Origin: Aestuariirhabdus litorea
GTDB taxonomy: Bacteria; Pseudomonadota; Gammaproteobacteria; Pseudomonadales; Aestuariirhabdaceae
NCBI RefSeq assembly: GCF_003864255.1
Contig: NZ_QWEZ01000001.1
Coordinates: forward strand, 1,488,001-1,552,000
Reading direction: 5' to 3'
DNA length: 64,000 nucleotides
This document shows, piece by piece, positions 28,259 to 38,829 of the stretch. The notes beneath the pieces are model-generated. The model did not search any database, had not been told where the DNA came from, and saw only the letters and a list, made by a program, of their open reading frames with translations. The translations under genes were made by a program, and so were the position numbers. Every line of letters begins with the position of its first letter. Position 1 is the first letter of the stretch.

Positions 28259-29077
28259 ATGAAGCGGTACGTATTTTTTATCTCCGACGGAACCGGCATC
28301 ACCGCCGAGTCCTTCGGCCAGAGTTTGCTGGCTCAGTTCGACCATGTAGAGTTTGATCGCCAGACCCTGCCCTACATCGATACGCCCGCCAAGGCAGAAC
28401 AGGTAGTGGCCAGAATCAACAGCTGCGCCGCCCAACAGGGAATCCCGCCGCTGGTATTCAGCACTATCGTTGATGAAGCCATCGCGGCCATTGTCTCCAA
28501 GGCCAACGCACGCCAACAGGATATCTTCGCGACGTTTCTAGCCCCTCTGGAGCAAGAGCTGCAGCTGCACTCCTCCCACGCCATTGGCAAAAAGCGTAAA
28601 ATTGACGAGAACACCCACTACTCTGAGCGCATCGACGCCGTTCATTTCGCACTGGACAATGACGACGGCGCCCGCACCCGTCATTACGACAAGGCGGATA
28701 TCATCCTGATTGGGGTCTCACGCTGCGGCAAAACCCCTACCTGCCTCTATCTGGCCCTGCAGTTCGGCATTCGCGCCGCCAACTACCCGATCACCGAAGA
28801 GGATATGGAGGACTTTCGCCTCCCAGCCCCGCTGCACCCCTATCGCCACAAGCTGTTTGGGCTCACCATCGAGCCCCAGCGGCTGGTGGCCATTCGCAGC
28901 GAACGACGCCCCAACAGCCGTTACGCCTCCCCTCGGCAGTGCCAGATGGAGATTGCCGAGGTCGCCCGCCTGCTGGAAAAGGAGCGCATCCCCTGCATCG
29001 ACACCACCCATTTTTCAGTCGAGGAGATCGCCACCCGCATCATTGCCGATGCAGGCATTGCCCGCCGCCTGAAATAG
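28259..29077 (+). CDS. ppsR: PEP synthase regulatory kinase/pyrophosphorylase
   Basis: 272 residues. DUF299 family: inactivates PpsA by ADP-dependent phosphorylation and reactivates it by Pi-dependent dephosphorylation. The N-terminal [12 protein letters not shown] motif (6-17) and the P-loop GVSRCGKT (152-159) are intact. Length matches E. coli PpsR (YdiA, about 277). It is divergent from ppsA over about 210 bp, the typical arrangement. Converges with rlmKL. Confidence 0.95.
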   Translation: MKRYVFFISDGTGITAESFGQSLLAQFDHVEFDRQTLPYIDTPAKAEQVVARINSCAAQQGIPPLVFSTIVDEAIAAIVSKANARQQDIFATFLAPLEQELQLHSSHAIGKKRKIDENTHYSERIDAVHFALDNDDGARTRHYDKADIILIGVSRCGKTPTCLYLALQFGIRAANYPITEEDMEDFRLPAPLHPYRHKLFGLTIEPQRLVAIRSERRPNSRYASPRQCQMEIAEVARLLEKERIPCIDTTHFSVEEIATRIIADAGIARRLK

Positions 29078-29101
29078 CTCGCCGGGGGCTACTGGCAAGG
29101 G

Positions 29102-31309
29102 CTACTGCCCCCAAATGGCCTTTTTTCCCTGGGCAGATGGGGCGCGATGAGTGAGTCGCCAGCAACGATGGATTTTGGGGTTACGGGCGAAATCCGGGTC
29201 CAGGGTCTGGGGACTGATCTCCTCCACCTGATAACGCTGGCTTACCCCCTCATCGAGCTGGAAACGACGGAAGTTGTTGGAAAAATAGAGTACCCCATCC
29301 TGGGCCAGCGACTTCATCGCCGCGTCAATCAATACCACCTGATCCCGCTGGACATCGAACACCCCCTCCATACGCTTGGAGTTGGAGAAGGTGGGAGGAT
29401 CGATAAAGATCAGGTCAAAGGTCTCCCTGTTATCACGAATCCACTCCATGCAGTCGGCCCGTACCAGCTGATGGCGTTCGCTGAAGCCGTTGAGCGAGAG
29501 ATTTTTACGGGCCCACTCCAGGTAGGTGGCCGACAGGTCGACACTCACCGATGATCGCGCCCCTCCGTGCGCCGCGTGGACTGTTGCAGCGCCGGTATAG
29601 CAGAACAGGTTAAGGAAACGCTTCCCCTTAGCCTCCTGGCCGATCCGGCGCCGCATCGGCCGGTGATCCAGAAACAGGCCCGTGTCCAGGTAGTCGGTCA
29701 GGTTGACCAGCAGGCGACACCCGTGTTCGACCACCTCCAGCTGCGCCCCCTGTCGGTCCTGGCGCTGGTACTGCTCCTTGCCGCTCTGGCGCTTGCGCTC
29801 CTTGAGCACTATGCGGGTGGGATCCACCTCCAGCGCCTCCGGGATAGCAGAGAGCAGCTCCCTGAGGCGCCCCGTCGCCTTGTCCGGATCAATGGACTTG
29901 GGTGCCTGGTACTCCTGCACGCAAACCCAATCCCCGTAAAGGTCCACCGCCGCCGAATACTCCGGCATATCGGCATCGTAAACCCGGTAACACTGCAGCT
30001 CCTCACGCCGCACCCACTTGGCGAGTTGGCGACGATTCTTGCGCAGGCGGTTCGCCACCATCTGGGCACCTGCGCTCAGGGGCGCTGCTCCGCTCACCCC
30101 CTGGGCTCCCGCTTCAGCACCCTCTCGCCCGCGGACAAACCACTCGGGGTCGATCTCGAACATCAACAGGCGTGTGGGCAGGGCCCCATTGAAATAGCTG
30201 TATTGGCGCCTCGCCCGAATCCCCATCCGCTTGCCCAGCTCGGGGTTACCGGTCAACACCGCCCCCCGCCAACCGAGAAACTGCTCCCGCATGGCACTCC
30301 CCAGATAGCGGTAAAGATAGAGCAGGCTCGCCTCCTCCCCCAACCGTTCACCATAGGGGGGATTAGTCACCAGGAGACCAGGAGTTGCCGCCAACTCCGG
30401 ACGTTTAAGGGTCGCCAGCTCAGCCACCTGGAGCTGGATACAGTGCCCCATACCGGCGCGTTGGATGTTGTTCTGTGCACGCTGTACCACCTTGCCGTCA
30501 CCCTCGAAGCCAGTGATTGAAGCGCGATAGCCCTCAATACCGCGAGCCTGGCGCTCAAGGGCCTCCTCGCGCACCCGTTGCCAAACCGCCGGCACATGAC
30601 CTTGCCAGCCGTGAAAGCCAAAACGCTCCCTGGCCAGGCCAGGAGCCGTATCGGTGGCCATCAGGGCCGCCTCAATCAACAAGGTCGCAGAGCCGCACAT
30701 GGGGTCAACCAAACTCCCCCCGGCAGTGGCCAACTCGGGCCAGCCGCAGCGGTAAAGTACCGCGGCCGCCAGGTTTTCCTTTAAGGGTGCCGCCCCCGCC
30801 TCTTTGCGATAGCCGCGCTGGTGCAGGCTTTGCCCAGAGAGATCAATCGATACGATGGCATGCCCCTTGGCCAGCACCAGGCTGACCCTCAGGTCGGGAT
30901 TCTGCCGATCCACAGAGGGGCGCTGGCCGCTTCTCTCACGCATCTGGTCCACAATCGCGTCCTTGGCTTTGAGTGCGCCAAAGTGGCTGTTGTTGATCCC
31001 CTTGACCTCACCCCGACAGTCCACCCGCAATGATCCGGACGGGGCCAGGTGCTCGGACCAGTCCACAGCGGCGACTCCGCGGTAGAGATCATCCCCGGAC
31101 TCGACGGCAAAGCGGGTAAGGCGCAGCAGAATACGGTTGGCCAGTCGGGACCAGAGACAGCACCGGTAAGCCACCTCCACCGGCCCCTTAAAGGAGACAC
31201 CGGCCACGGTCTCGCGGGCCTCCTCAGCCCCCAGCGACAGCAGTTCCTGCAACAGCTGGCCTTCCAGACCCTTGGGACAGGAGGCAAAGAGATCTAGGGG
31301 ATGGGTCAT
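29102..31309 (-). CDS. rlmL: bifunctional 23S rRNA (m2G2445 / m7G2069) methyltransferase RlmKL
   Basis: 735 residues from ATG 31309 (MTHPLDLFASCPKGLEGQLL); the extra 24 upstream codons are discarded. The N-terminal THUMP domain (about 45-155) and first SAM methyltransferase with NPPYGERL (about 316) form RlmL; the C-terminal half with FIDPPTFSNSKRM (about 637) forms RlmK. It modifies both sites in helix 74 of 23S rRNA. About 30 residues longer than E. coli's 702, partly through a linker near 400-440. Gene order with rmf and pyrD is a conserved block. Confidence 0.94.
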   Translation of the reverse strand: MTHPLDLFASCPKGLEGQLLQELLSLGAEEARETVAGVSFKGPVEVAYRCCLWSRLANRILLRLTRFAVESGDDLYRGVAAVDWSEHLAPSGSLRVDCRGEVKGINNSHFGALKAKDAIVDQMRERSGQRPSVDRQNPDLRVSLVLAKGHAIVSIDLSGQSLHQRGYRKEAGAAPLKENLAAAVLYRCGWPELATAGGSLVDPMCGSATLLIEAALMATDTAPGLARERFGFHGWQGHVPAVWQRVREEALERQARGIEGYRASITGFEGDGKVVQRAQNNIQRAGMGHCIQLQVAELATLKRPELAATPGLLVTNPPYGERLGEEASLLYLYRYLGSAMREQFLGWRGAVLTGNPELGKRMGIRARRQYSYFNGALPTRLLMFEIDPEWFVRGREGAEAGAQGVSGAAPLSAGAQMVANRLRKNRRQLAKWVRREELQCYRVYDADMPEYSAAVDLYGDWVCVQEYQAPKSIDPDKATGRLRELLSAIPEALEVDPTRIVLKERKRQSGKEQYQRQDRQGAQLEVVEHGCRLLVNLTDYLDTGLFLDHRPMRRRIGQEAKGKRFLNLFCYTGAATVHAAHGGARSSVSVDLSATYLEWARKNLSLNGFSERHQLVRADCMEWIRDNRETFDLIFIDPPTFSNSKRMEGVFDVQRDQVVLIDAAMKSLAQDGVLYFSNNFRRFQLDEGVSQRYQVEEISPQTLDPDFARNPKIHRCWRLTHRAPSAQGKKAIWGQ

Positions 31310-31539
31310 GGAGGGTACCTGTGAAAAAGGGGCGCATGATAAACCAGAGTAGGCGCCGGTGCGAACAAAGAAAAAGGTCACTCACTCAATGGAATTGCGT
31401 CACAAAACAGATACAAATCATAACACAGTGGCTGCATCGACCGGGCTCTGTGAAGCCCCACTCATAATTTGCGGGCCACTCCCGGTAGTATCACCTCAGG
31501 TTAATCGCAATGCATAGATAAGCCCGCAGGTGCAGCACC

Positions 31540-31827
31540 ATGAAAACCCAAGCCCTCAGCATCCTCATCGCCACTTTCCTGATGGCCTCTGCTGCCGTCA
31601 AGGCGGAGACTCTCGGTAACAGCCTGCACCCGATGCTTAACCTGTCCAATCTTGAGAGCGCGCCAGCAGCCAACGACCTGAGCGATGTAGCACCCAACAG
31701 CATCCGCCTTAATCCCAATACCGGCCTGAGCCTCGAATACACCAGCATCGACAGTGACTACGAGATTCAGGACGAACTTCTTGGCACCATTATGCAACTG
31801 CGTATAAAACTGGTTTCAACCTTTTAA
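31540..31827 (+). CDS. small secreted hypothetical protein
   Basis: 95 residues with a clear signal peptide (MKTQALSILIATFLMASAAVKA, cleavage near 22). The mature 70 residues are acidic and carry no motif I recognise; the last third (NTGLSLEYTSIDSDYEIQDELLGTIMQLRIKLVSTF) has alternating hydrophobic residues. It stands alone between rlmKL (divergent) and rmf; no ribosome site stands out upstream. Probably periplasmic; function unknown. Confidence 0.55.
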   Translation: MKTQALSILIATFLMASAAVKAETLGNSLHPMLNLSNLESAPAANDLSDVAPNSIRLNPNTGLSLEYTSIDSDYEIQDELLGTIMQLRIKLVSTF

Positions 31828-32155
31828 TTCAATAATTTACATAAAACACTTAACTTTCAGTCGAGATTTATCTCCCCACTTTGAATAAGCTTGTGCGAAT
31901 TTATTCGCAATCAATTCTCGACAAGCCTGCGCCCTTTGGGATAGAAATAATTTACAGGCTACCGAGAAAAGGAGGCGGTAGCAGCATCTGGGTTCCCTCT
32001 ATTTTCATCGTTATCCCTTCCCCTGACCCAGGTCCCTGTTTTCTGTGTTGTACAAGCCCTCCCCTGGAGGCACCGGGGTTTTGTTCATCGTCATGCTTTT
32101 CCAAACCCCCGACGGTAAAGCGGTAATAACATTAATAGCTGAGGCCAAAACAACC
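31828..32155. other. 328-bp AT-rich leader region of rmf
   Basis: No gene is supported. An open frame runs into rmf from 32045, but its extra 37 codons do not look like RMF and have no ribosome site. The stretch probably holds the rmf promoter and a long leader, as expected for a growth-phase gene; a GC-rich patch at about 32060-32085 can form only an imperfect stem. Confidence 0.5.
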
Positions 32156-32362
32156 ATGAAAAGACAGAAAAGAGACAAAATGGAACGTGCATTCGCAAAA
32201 GGATATAACACTGGCGTGTCCGGGAAATCACGCGATCAGTGCCCACATGGAACCCTTGAAACGAGACAAGCTTGGTTGACGGGCTGGCGGGAAGGCCGCT
32301 CCGACAACTGGGACGGACTCACCGGCGTATCCGGTGTTCATCGTGTGGCAGATATGCACTAA
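32156..32362 (+). CDS. rmf: ribosome modulation factor
   Basis: 68 residues from ATG 32156 (MKRQKRDKMERAFAKGYNTG). RMF converts 70S ribosomes to inactive 100S dimers in stationary phase. Conserved features: the basic start KRQKRD, GYxxGxxGKSRDQCPH, and the TRQAWLTGWREGRSDN core. It is about 13 residues longer than E. coli RMF through a C-terminal tail (TGVSGVHRVADMH). The longer in-frame start at 32045 is rejected. Converges with pyrD. Confidence 0.95.
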   Translation: MKRQKRDKMERAFAKGYNTGVSGKSRDQCPHGTLETRQAWLTGWREGRSDNWDGLTGVSGVHRVADMH

Positions 32363-32410
32363 CTCCAGACTCTTGACGTCCAGAGTAATTCGTACACCAA
32401 CAACACAACA

Positions 32411-32436
32411 AAAAAGGGGCCTTCGGGCCCCTTTGC
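32411..32436 (-). terminator. Rho-independent terminator of pyrD
   Basis: AGGGGCC and GGCCCCT pair around TTCG or CGAA, followed on the minus strand by a run of T. The T-run is weak on the plus strand, so it serves pyrD mainly and may slow rmf read-through. Confidence 0.8.
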
Positions 32437-32455
32437 TATGGCGCTTAGACTGAAG

Positions 32456-33478
32456 TCAGCCGCGCAGTGCCGCCACTGCTTCAGATGCCGCCGAAATAAG
32501 GGCAGGGCCTTTGTAAATGAAGCCGGTATAAACCTGCACCAGGCTTGCACCCGCCTGAATCTTCTCGGCCGCAGAGGCCGCATCACTCACCCCACCGACA
32601 CCAATGATCGGCAGCCGCCCTGCCAGCTCGTCCGCCAGCATGCGAATAGTGGCCGTAGAGCGGGTGCGGACCGGATCACCGCTGAGCCCGCCAGTTTCAG
32701 CCGCGTGCTCAAGACCGGCAACGGGCTCTCGATCGAGGGTAGTATTGGTGGCAATAACCCCATCCATCTCCTGCTCGAGCAATACCTGCGCCAGAGCTCG
32801 GAGCTCCTCCTCCTCCATATCAGGAGCGATCTTGATGGCAATCGGCACATAGCGCCTGGTCTGTTGGTTTAGACGGTGCTGTGCCTCTTTGAGCGCTTCC
32901 AGTAACGCCCTGAACACATCACCGTGCTGGAGGCTTCTCAGACCCGGGGTGTTCGGCGAGGAGATATTAACGGCGATGTAGTCGGCGTGGGGGTAGACCT
33001 TCTCAAAGCAGGTCAGGTAGTCACTCCGGGCTTCCTCAACAGGAGTATCAAAGTTTTTCCCGATATTGATGCCGATAACCCCCTTGTATTGCGCACGCTG
33101 CACATTCGCAACCAGGTGGTCAACCCCCTTGTTGTTAAACCCCATGCGATTGATGATCGCCTGGCGCTCAGGGATCCGGAACAGGCGGGGCTTGGGGTTA
33201 CCCGGCTGAGGCCTTGGGGTGACCGTGCCCAGTTCCAGGAACCCAAACCCAAGAGCACCAAGGCCATCAATGCAATCACCGTTCTTATCAAGGCCGGCAG
33301 CCAGCCCGACCGGGTTTTGAAAATCGATCCCCATCACTGAACAGGGCCGGGGAGCCACCCTGGCAGCCATCAGGGAACCCAGCCCCAGGCGCCCGGCCGC
33401 CCCCAGCAGGTCCAGGCTCAGGTCATGGGCGACTTCGGGGTCGAGGGTAAAGAGAAAACGGCGTGCCAGTGAATACAT
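32456..33478 (-). CDS. pyrD: dihydroorotate dehydrogenase (quinone), class 2
   Basis: 340 residues. Oxidises dihydroorotate to orotate with FMN and passes electrons to the quinone pool; membrane-associated, fourth step of pyrimidine synthesis. Family features: N-terminal quinone-tunnel helices ([25 protein letters not shown]), [19 protein letters not shown], the [11 protein letters not shown] motif with catalytic Ser, and [19 protein letters not shown]. The class 2 N-terminal extension is present. Terminator at 32411-32436. Confidence 0.96.
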   Translation of the reverse strand: MYSLARRFLFTLDPEVAHDLSLDLLGAAGRLGLGSLMAARVAPRPCSVMGIDFQNPVGLAAGLDKNGDCIDGLGALGFGFLELGTVTPRPQPGNPKPRLFRIPERQAIINRMGFNNKGVDHLVANVQRAQYKGVIGINIGKNFDTPVEEARSDYLTCFEKVYPHADYIAVNISSPNTPGLRSLQHGDVFRALLEALKEAQHRLNQQTRRYVPIAIKIAPDMEEEELRALAQVLLEQEMDGVIATNTTLDREPVAGLEHAAETGGLSGDPVRTRSTATIRMLADELAGRLPIIGVGGVSDAASAAEKIQAGASLVQVYTGFIYKGPALISAASEAVAALRG

Positions 33479-33543
33479 ATCAGTTCCCAGGTTGGTCGAC
33501 GGCGCAATTATACGCAGCTACACAAAAAAGGGCAGCCACACCG

Positions 33544-33762
33544 TTACAGCCGCTCAATCTGCTGAAAACGGCCCTGCTCGTCAAAATCGATACGAAACCG
33601 CCCGGCAACACCGTCATGGGTCACAAAGGGCCTGAGGATCTCGCTGGGAAACCTTACGCTTCGCCCATCCGCTGTGCGGGCATGTATTTGCCGAATAACA
33701 CCGGCATAGTGTGCCTGGTATTGCTGCGCTGGAATCTGAATATCGACTATCACGCTCTGCAT
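33544..33762 (-). CDS. DUF2835 family protein
   Basis: 72 residues. Matches the DUF2835 pattern from memory: a start of alternating hydrophobics (VIVDIQIPAQQYQAHYAG), then the core RTADGRSVRFPSEILRPFVTHDGVAGRFRIDFDE and the terminal GRFQQIERL. Function unknown; found widely in gammaproteobacteria as a small cytosolic protein. Lies upstream of pyrD on the same strand with a 65-bp gap. Confidence 0.8.
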   Translation of the reverse strand: MQSVIVDIQIPAQQYQAHYAGVIRQIHARTADGRSVRFPSEILRPFVTHDGVAGRFRIDFDEQGRFQQIERL

Positions 33763-33829
33763 TAATGACCCACCCGCTACCGATACAGGCTATTTTTATC
33801 AAACGGAGGCACAGGGCTCAAGAGGGCAA

Positions 33830-33850
33830 CAGGGGCGCCAAGCGCCCCTG
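33830..33850 (-). terminator. 9-bp GC-rich hairpin downstream of gdhB
   Basis: CAGGGGCGC and GCGCCCCTG pair perfectly around a 3-base loop 21 bp after the gdhB stop. There is no T-run, so it is either a Rho-linked end structure or a 3' stabiliser. Confidence 0.45.
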
Positions 33851-33871
33851 CCAACACCCCGCGTGAAGCGA

Positions 33872-36800
33872 TTAAGAATGGCTGCTTTGCACCAGGTCCA
33901 CCAGTTCGCGGTTGGCCACCGTAAACATCGCCAGCTCACAACTCCCCTGGCTGCGAAGGTCAGTCAGCATGGCATCCCAGCGACGAACCAGCGCCGCATT
34001 CTGGCTTAACCAGCCTTCCAGCTGCTGCTCCACCTCCAGCTTGGCGTTAGCCCCCTTGAGAATCGCTACGGTCAATGCCCGAAGCTGCCAGTTGAGCTCG
34101 TCCCGAATACTCTCTCGAGCCATTGATTGCCACTGGTTGGATGCATCCAGGTTGCCCAACTCCTGAGCAAACCAGTTGATATCCAGCCGATCCCCCAGGG
34201 CAAAGAAAAGCCGTGCGACACTGTCCAGGGGCTGCCCGGTCTGGTCGGCCGCCTGAGTAATGGAAAGACTAGCGGAGAGAAAACGCTTGCCCGCTACCAC
34301 ACCGGCCAGGGATTTGGGAACACCTACCGCTACCAACGCCTCTAACCCCTGTTCCCACAGCGTTCTCTGTTTATCATTAAGCAACTTGGAAAACAGCGCG
34401 ATGAACTCGCTGACCTTGGGGCCGTAATGGGCAACTGCCTCCTGCACAACCAGGTCGTTCCGTTTTATACGAATAAACCAGCGGGTAGCCCGTTGGGTCA
34501 GCTGGATCAGCTCTCCCATCATCTCGTGCTGAACCTGGCTACTGACCTTATGGTCCAGCTGCTCAATCTGCTCAAAGTAACCCGCCATCCCAAACACATC
34601 CCGGGCAACGACATAGGCGCGAGCGATCTCGGCGGGCGAGGCCCCCGTGGACTGACTCAGTTTATGGGCAAAGGTGATACCCATCATGTTAATCATATGG
34701 TTGGCGATCTGGGTCGAGACGATCTCCCTGCGCAAGCGATGGCTCTCAATCAGGGAGCCATACTTTTTCACCAGTGTGCGGGGAAAAGCGGTGTTTGCCT
34801 CCTTCGCCAGATAGGGGTCATCGGGCACCCCGGAGGCCAGCAGCTGCTCCTTCAGGTCCGCTTTGCTGTAGGAGATCAGAAGGGATAGCTCAGGCCGTGT
34901 GAGCCCTTGCCCGGCGGCCAGGCGTTCGCTAAGCCCCTCATCGTCCGGCAAATACTCGATGGCCCGATTGAGCTTCCCCTCCGCTTCCAGGTGTGCAATA
35001 AAGCGCCGATACTCATCCATCCGAACTCGAGCCTGGGACTGGGCCAGCGAAATCGCCTGTACCTGGCGGTAATTGTTCTCCAGCACCAGTTCGGCCACCT
35101 CACCGGTCATTTTTCCCAGCATCACATTGCGCTGCTTGGGCGTCATGTCGCCGTTGCTGACCACCCCATTGAGCAGAATCTTGATATTGACCTCATGGTC
35201 GGAGCAGTCGACCCCTCCGGCATTGTCGATGAAGTCGGTGTTGGAGGCGCCTCCATGGAGACAGTACTCCACACGCCCCAGCTGGGTGGCCCCCAGGTTA
35301 CCCCCCTCTCCGATCACCCTGCAGGCCAGCTCATCTCCGTTCACACGAAGCGCATCGTTGGCTTTGTCACCAACATCGGCATGGCTTTCACGGCTGGATT
35401 TGACATAGGTGCCTATTCCCCCGTTCCACACCAGGTCGACCGGCGACTTGAGCAACGCTGTGATTAACTCGGTGGGTGTCATGCGCATTTCAGTAATACC
35501 AAAGCGGGACTGCATCTGCGGGCTGATGGGGATCGACTTTGCGGCCCTGGAAAAGACCCCGCCCCCCTTCGAGATGAGCGCTCTGTTGTAGTCCTCCCAG
35601 CTTGAGCGCGGGAGATCGAACAAGCGTTTGCGCTCCTTCCAGCTGGCTTCTACATCTGGCTCCGGGTCAATGAAGATATGCAGGTGGTTGAAGGCCGCCA
35701 CCATGGCCAATTTTTGGGAGAGCAGCATGCCGTTACCAAACACATCGCCGGCCATATCACCAATACCGACCACCGAGATCGACTCCTTCTGGACATCGAT
35801 ACCCCGCTCCCGGAAATGGCGCTGGACCGACACCCAGGCTCCGCGGGCTGTAATGCCCATTTTTTTATGGTCGTAACCCGCGCTGCCCCCAGAGGCAAAG
35901 GCATCGCCTAACCAGAAGCCGTATTCAGCCGCCAACTCATTGGCAATATCGGAAAAGGTCGCGGTCCCCTTATCGGCCGCAACCACCAGATAGGGATCGT
36001 CCTCGTCGTAGCGAGTTACCCGCGGGGGATGAACAACGCTGCCATCAACCAGATTGTCGGTAATATCCAACAGCGCCCGGATAAAGGTTCGGTAGGAGGC
36101 GATACCCTCGGCCAGAAATGCCTCCCGATCACTGCTATCCGGCAGGCACTTGGCGAAGAATCCCCCCTTGGCACCGACCGGCACAATCACCGCGTTCTTG
36201 ACCTGTTGTGCTTTTACCAACCCCAGCACCTCGGTGCGGAAATCCTCCTGGCGATCGGACCAACGCAACCCCCCGCGCGCCACCTTGCCGCCTCGCAGGT
36301 GCACCCCCTCGACCCGGGGTGAATAGACAAAGATCTCAAACAGCGGGGCGGGCAGCGGTATCTGAGGTATCTGCCGGGGAGCAAACTTGAAGCTGATATA
36401 ACTCTTGGGGTCACCGGACTCCCCCTGCTGGTAAAAGTTGGTCCGCAGGGTGGCCTTGATCAGGTCGAGGTAGCGCCGCAGTATTCGGTCCTCGTTGAGC
36501 ACACTCACCTCATCGAGCGCCTTAACTACCCGCTCTTCGAGCAGGCGCTGCTGCTCCTGCCGCTGTTCCTGAGAGCGTTCCAGGTCGGGATCAAAGCGAA
36601 CACTGAACAACTCGACAATGGTTCGCGTGATCTCAACATGACTGGCCAGTGTATCGGCAATATAACTTTGTCCGAGCCCGAACCGAATCTGCTTCAGGTA
36701 GCGTGCATATCCCCTTAGCATGGCCACTTCCCGCCAACTCAGCTGGGCTGCCAACACCAGGCGGTTAAATCGGTCATTTTCGGCATTGCCCAGCCAGGTC

Positions 36801-38686
36801 TGGAGAAAGGCATCCTGGAAGATACGGTTAACCTTCATCAGGTCCACCGCCCGGGCCCCGTAGTCGAGCACAAAATCATGGATCCAGATACGTTCGGAGG
36901 CCAGCCGCTTGATCACATAGGGGAACTCGCCAATCACCTTGAGTCCCAGGTTTTCAAGCATCGGAATGAGGTCGGATAGCGGCAGAGTGTAACCGTAGTG
37001 GTATACCTTGAAATGAAGGTGACCCTCCTGCTCGTCAAGGGACTGGTAAAAGCTCATGGTCAGGGGGTTATCCTCACCCAAGCTATCCAGGTGATCGATA
37101 TCAACCACCGCCGTCCGGGGTACGAATCGCTCCTTGTAGCTGGCGGGGAACCCCGTTCCATAGCGCGCGAGTATCCTGTTCCCGCTGACCTCCCCCTTGA
37201 CCTCCAGTACAGCACTACTTAGTTCATCCTCCCAGCTGCGGGATACCTGTACGATTTCACTCAGCAGCAGCTCCCGGTTGAAGCTGGTTTCCACCTCCGG
37301 ATCCAGACGCAGGTTAAACTGCACCCGGCAGAGGACCGACTCGGAAAAGTAAGTGGTAAATTCGGAGTCCTGGGCATTCAGTCCCCGCTCCAGGATCTCC
37401 TGGCTGGCCTCTCGAAAGCTGGTACTGTACACATCCCGAGGTACGTAGATTAAGCAGCTGGCAAACTGCCGCGTACGATCGATGCGGATAAAGAGTTTGA
37501 TCTGGCGCCGCTCCTGAATCTGCAGAATTTCCGACACCGTTTCAAAAAGCGCCCGGGTTGGAGTCTGGAACAGTTCATCACGGGGAAAGGTGTCCAGAAT
37601 CTGCTTCAGCTCCTTGCCGTGGTGACTGGCACGATCCAGCCCGCTTTGAGCCTCTACGCAGTGCACCTTCTCCCGCAAATAGGGAATATGGTCGGGACTC
37701 TCTGTGTAGACCGGTGAGGTATAAAGGCCCAGTATCCTTGCCTCCTGCCTCAGCTGGCCCTCGCGATCACACAACCGCACCAAAATGCAGTCGGGATAGG
37801 CCGGACGATGCACACTCGAGCGCACCGGCGACTTGGAAAAAGAGAGAATTTCGCGATTGTCCGCATCGTAGCAGTGCTTGCTGAGGCGCTTGCTGTAGTC
37901 GCTGTAGGCGCTACTGGTGAAGAGCCCTAAGCGCTTTGCCGGTTGCAGGGTAAGGCAGTCAGGGTCCGCCTCGGCATCGATATCCAGCACTTCAAACCCC
38001 AAAAAGGTGAAATTGTTATCGAGCAGCCAGCGCAAAAATGCCTGGGTTTCAGCCGAATCCTCCCGGGTCTCTTTCTCAAGCCGCTGAATCAACGCCTCGA
38101 CCTCCTGGGAGACCGCGGCAAAGCTCGACACCACCAGGGAAACATCCTGCAGGACCAGCATCAATGACTGCTTCAGGCTATCCAACTCGTCATCCGAGGC
38201 TAAGCGGTCGATCTCCAGGTAGATCAGGGCCTCCCGGCTCCCCCCCTGCCCGGAGGCCATCACCTCTCGCAGCCCTCCCGCCGCCGAGCGCTGAACGCCC
38301 ATCACCTTGTTCTGCAGGAAGTGGATGGTGGAGCCCAGCTCATTGAGCCGCATCCTCACCGAGTCGACAATAAAGGGGCTATCCGAGAGAAATATTTGCA
38401 CCACCGTGTGGGTGGAATGCCAGCCATGGTGCTCGTACACCGGGTTAAACACCTCAATTCTGGGCTGGTCCGCCGGCTTGCTCTGGTATAGCTTCCAAAA
38501 GCTGAGCGTACTGCCAACAATATCCGACTTGCTGAAACTCAGCAGGTCTTCAAACCCAACCACGGAGAAAAATTGCCGGACAAAGTGTTCAACCATCTCC
38601 GCCTGCTTGTCAGGTACATGTTTTCTGACCTCCGCCACCAGCTTGTCCATGTACTCCTGTTTGTTTTCAGCGGAAAACTGACCCAT
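33872..38686 (-). CDS. gdhB: NAD-specific glutamate dehydrogenase, GDH-180 class
   Basis: 1604 residues from ATG 38686 (AGGGAG upstream), giving the usual length of the 180-kDa class; the frame open to 38830 adds 48 unlikely residues. Oxidises glutamate to 2-oxoglutarate and ammonium with NAD. A long N-terminal regulatory region with ACT-like parts precedes the catalytic domain, where RGGLRWSDRQEDFRTEVLG and VKNAVIVPVGAKGGFF lie near 795-840; the dinucleotide region has VVGIGDMAGDVFGNG. The gene is divergent from the moxR operon. It is the main catabolic glutamate enzyme in related genomes. Confidence 0.95.
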   Translation of the reverse strand: MGQFSAENKQEYMDKLVAEVRKHVPDKQAEMVEHFVRQFFSVVGFEDLLSFSKSDIVGSTLSFWKLYQSKPADQPRIEVFNPVYEHHGWHSTHTVVQIFLSDSPFIVDSVRMRLNELGSTIHFLQNKVMGVQRSAAGGLREVMASGQGGSREALIYLEIDRLASDDELDSLKQSLMLVLQDVSLVVSSFAAVSQEVEALIQRLEKETREDSAETQAFLRWLLDNNFTFLGFEVLDIDAEADPDCLTLQPAKRLGLFTSSAYSDYSKRLSKHCYDADNREILSFSKSPVRSSVHRPAYPDCILVRLCDREGQLRQEARILGLYTSPVYTESPDHIPYLREKVHCVEAQSGLDRASHHGKELKQILDTFPRDELFQTPTRALFETVSEILQIQERRQIKLFIRIDRTRQFASCLIYVPRDVYSTSFREASQEILERGLNAQDSEFTTYFSESVLCRVQFNLRLDPEVETSFNRELLLSEIVQVSRSWEDELSSAVLEVKGEVSGNRILARYGTGFPASYKERFVPRTAVVDIDHLDSLGEDNPLTMSFYQSLDEQEGHLHFKVYHYGYTLPLSDLIPMLENLGLKVIGEFPYVIKRLASERIWIHDFVLDYGARAVDLMKVNRIFQDAFLQTWLGNAENDRFNRLVLAAQLSWREVAMLRGYARYLKQIRFGLGQSYIADTLASHVEITRTIVELFSVRFDPDLERSQEQRQEQQRLLEERVVKALDEVSVLNEDRILRRYLDLIKATLRTNFYQQGESGDPKSYISFKFAPRQIPQIPLPAPLFEIFVYSPRVEGVHLRGGKVARGGLRWSDRQEDFRTEVLGLVKAQQVKNAVIVPVGAKGGFFAKCLPDSSDREAFLAEGIASYRTFIRALLDITDNLVDGSVVHPPRVTRYDEDDPYLVVAADKGTATFSDIANELAAEYGFWLGDAFASGGSAGYDHKKMGITARGAWVSVQRHFRERGIDVQKESISVVGIGDMAGDVFGNGMLLSQKLAMVAAFNHLHIFIDPEPDVEASWKERKRLFDLPRSSWEDYNRALISKGGGVFSRAAKSIPISPQMQSRFGITEMRMTPTELITALLKSPVDLVWNGGIGTYVKSSRESHADVGDKANDALRVNGDELACRVIGEGGNLGATQLGRVEYCLHGGASNTDFIDNAGGVDCSDHEVNIKILLNGVVSNGDMTPKQRNVMLGKMTGEVAELVLENNYRQVQAISLAQSQARVRMDEYRRFIAHLEAEGKLNRAIEYLPDDEGLSERLAAGQGLTRPELSLLISYSKADLKEQLLASGVPDDPYLAKEANTAFPRTLVKKYGSLIESHRLRREIVSTQIANHMINMMGITFAHKLSQSTGASPAEIARAYVVARDVFGMAGYFEQIEQLDHKVSSQVQHEMMGELIQLTQRATRWFIRIKRNDLVVQEAVAHYGPKVSEFIALFSKLLNDKQRTLWEQGLEALVAVGVPKSLAGVVAGKRFLSASLSITQAADQTGQPLDSVARLFFALGDRLDINWFAQELGNLDASNQWQSMARESIRDELNWQLRALTVAILKGANAKLEVEQQLEGWLSQNAALVRRWDAMLTDLRSQGSCELAMFTVANRELVDLVQSSHS

Positions 38687-38829
38687 AAAATACTCCCTAT
38701 TTGCAACCTGAACGCTGTATGGCAGAGAGAGAAACCCACGCCGTAGTTTAGAATCCGTTAAGCGTAGACCATCCCTTGGGGCGAGGCTCGAAATGCCAAC
38801 AAACCACGAGATGTTTCCCTTACAAACCA

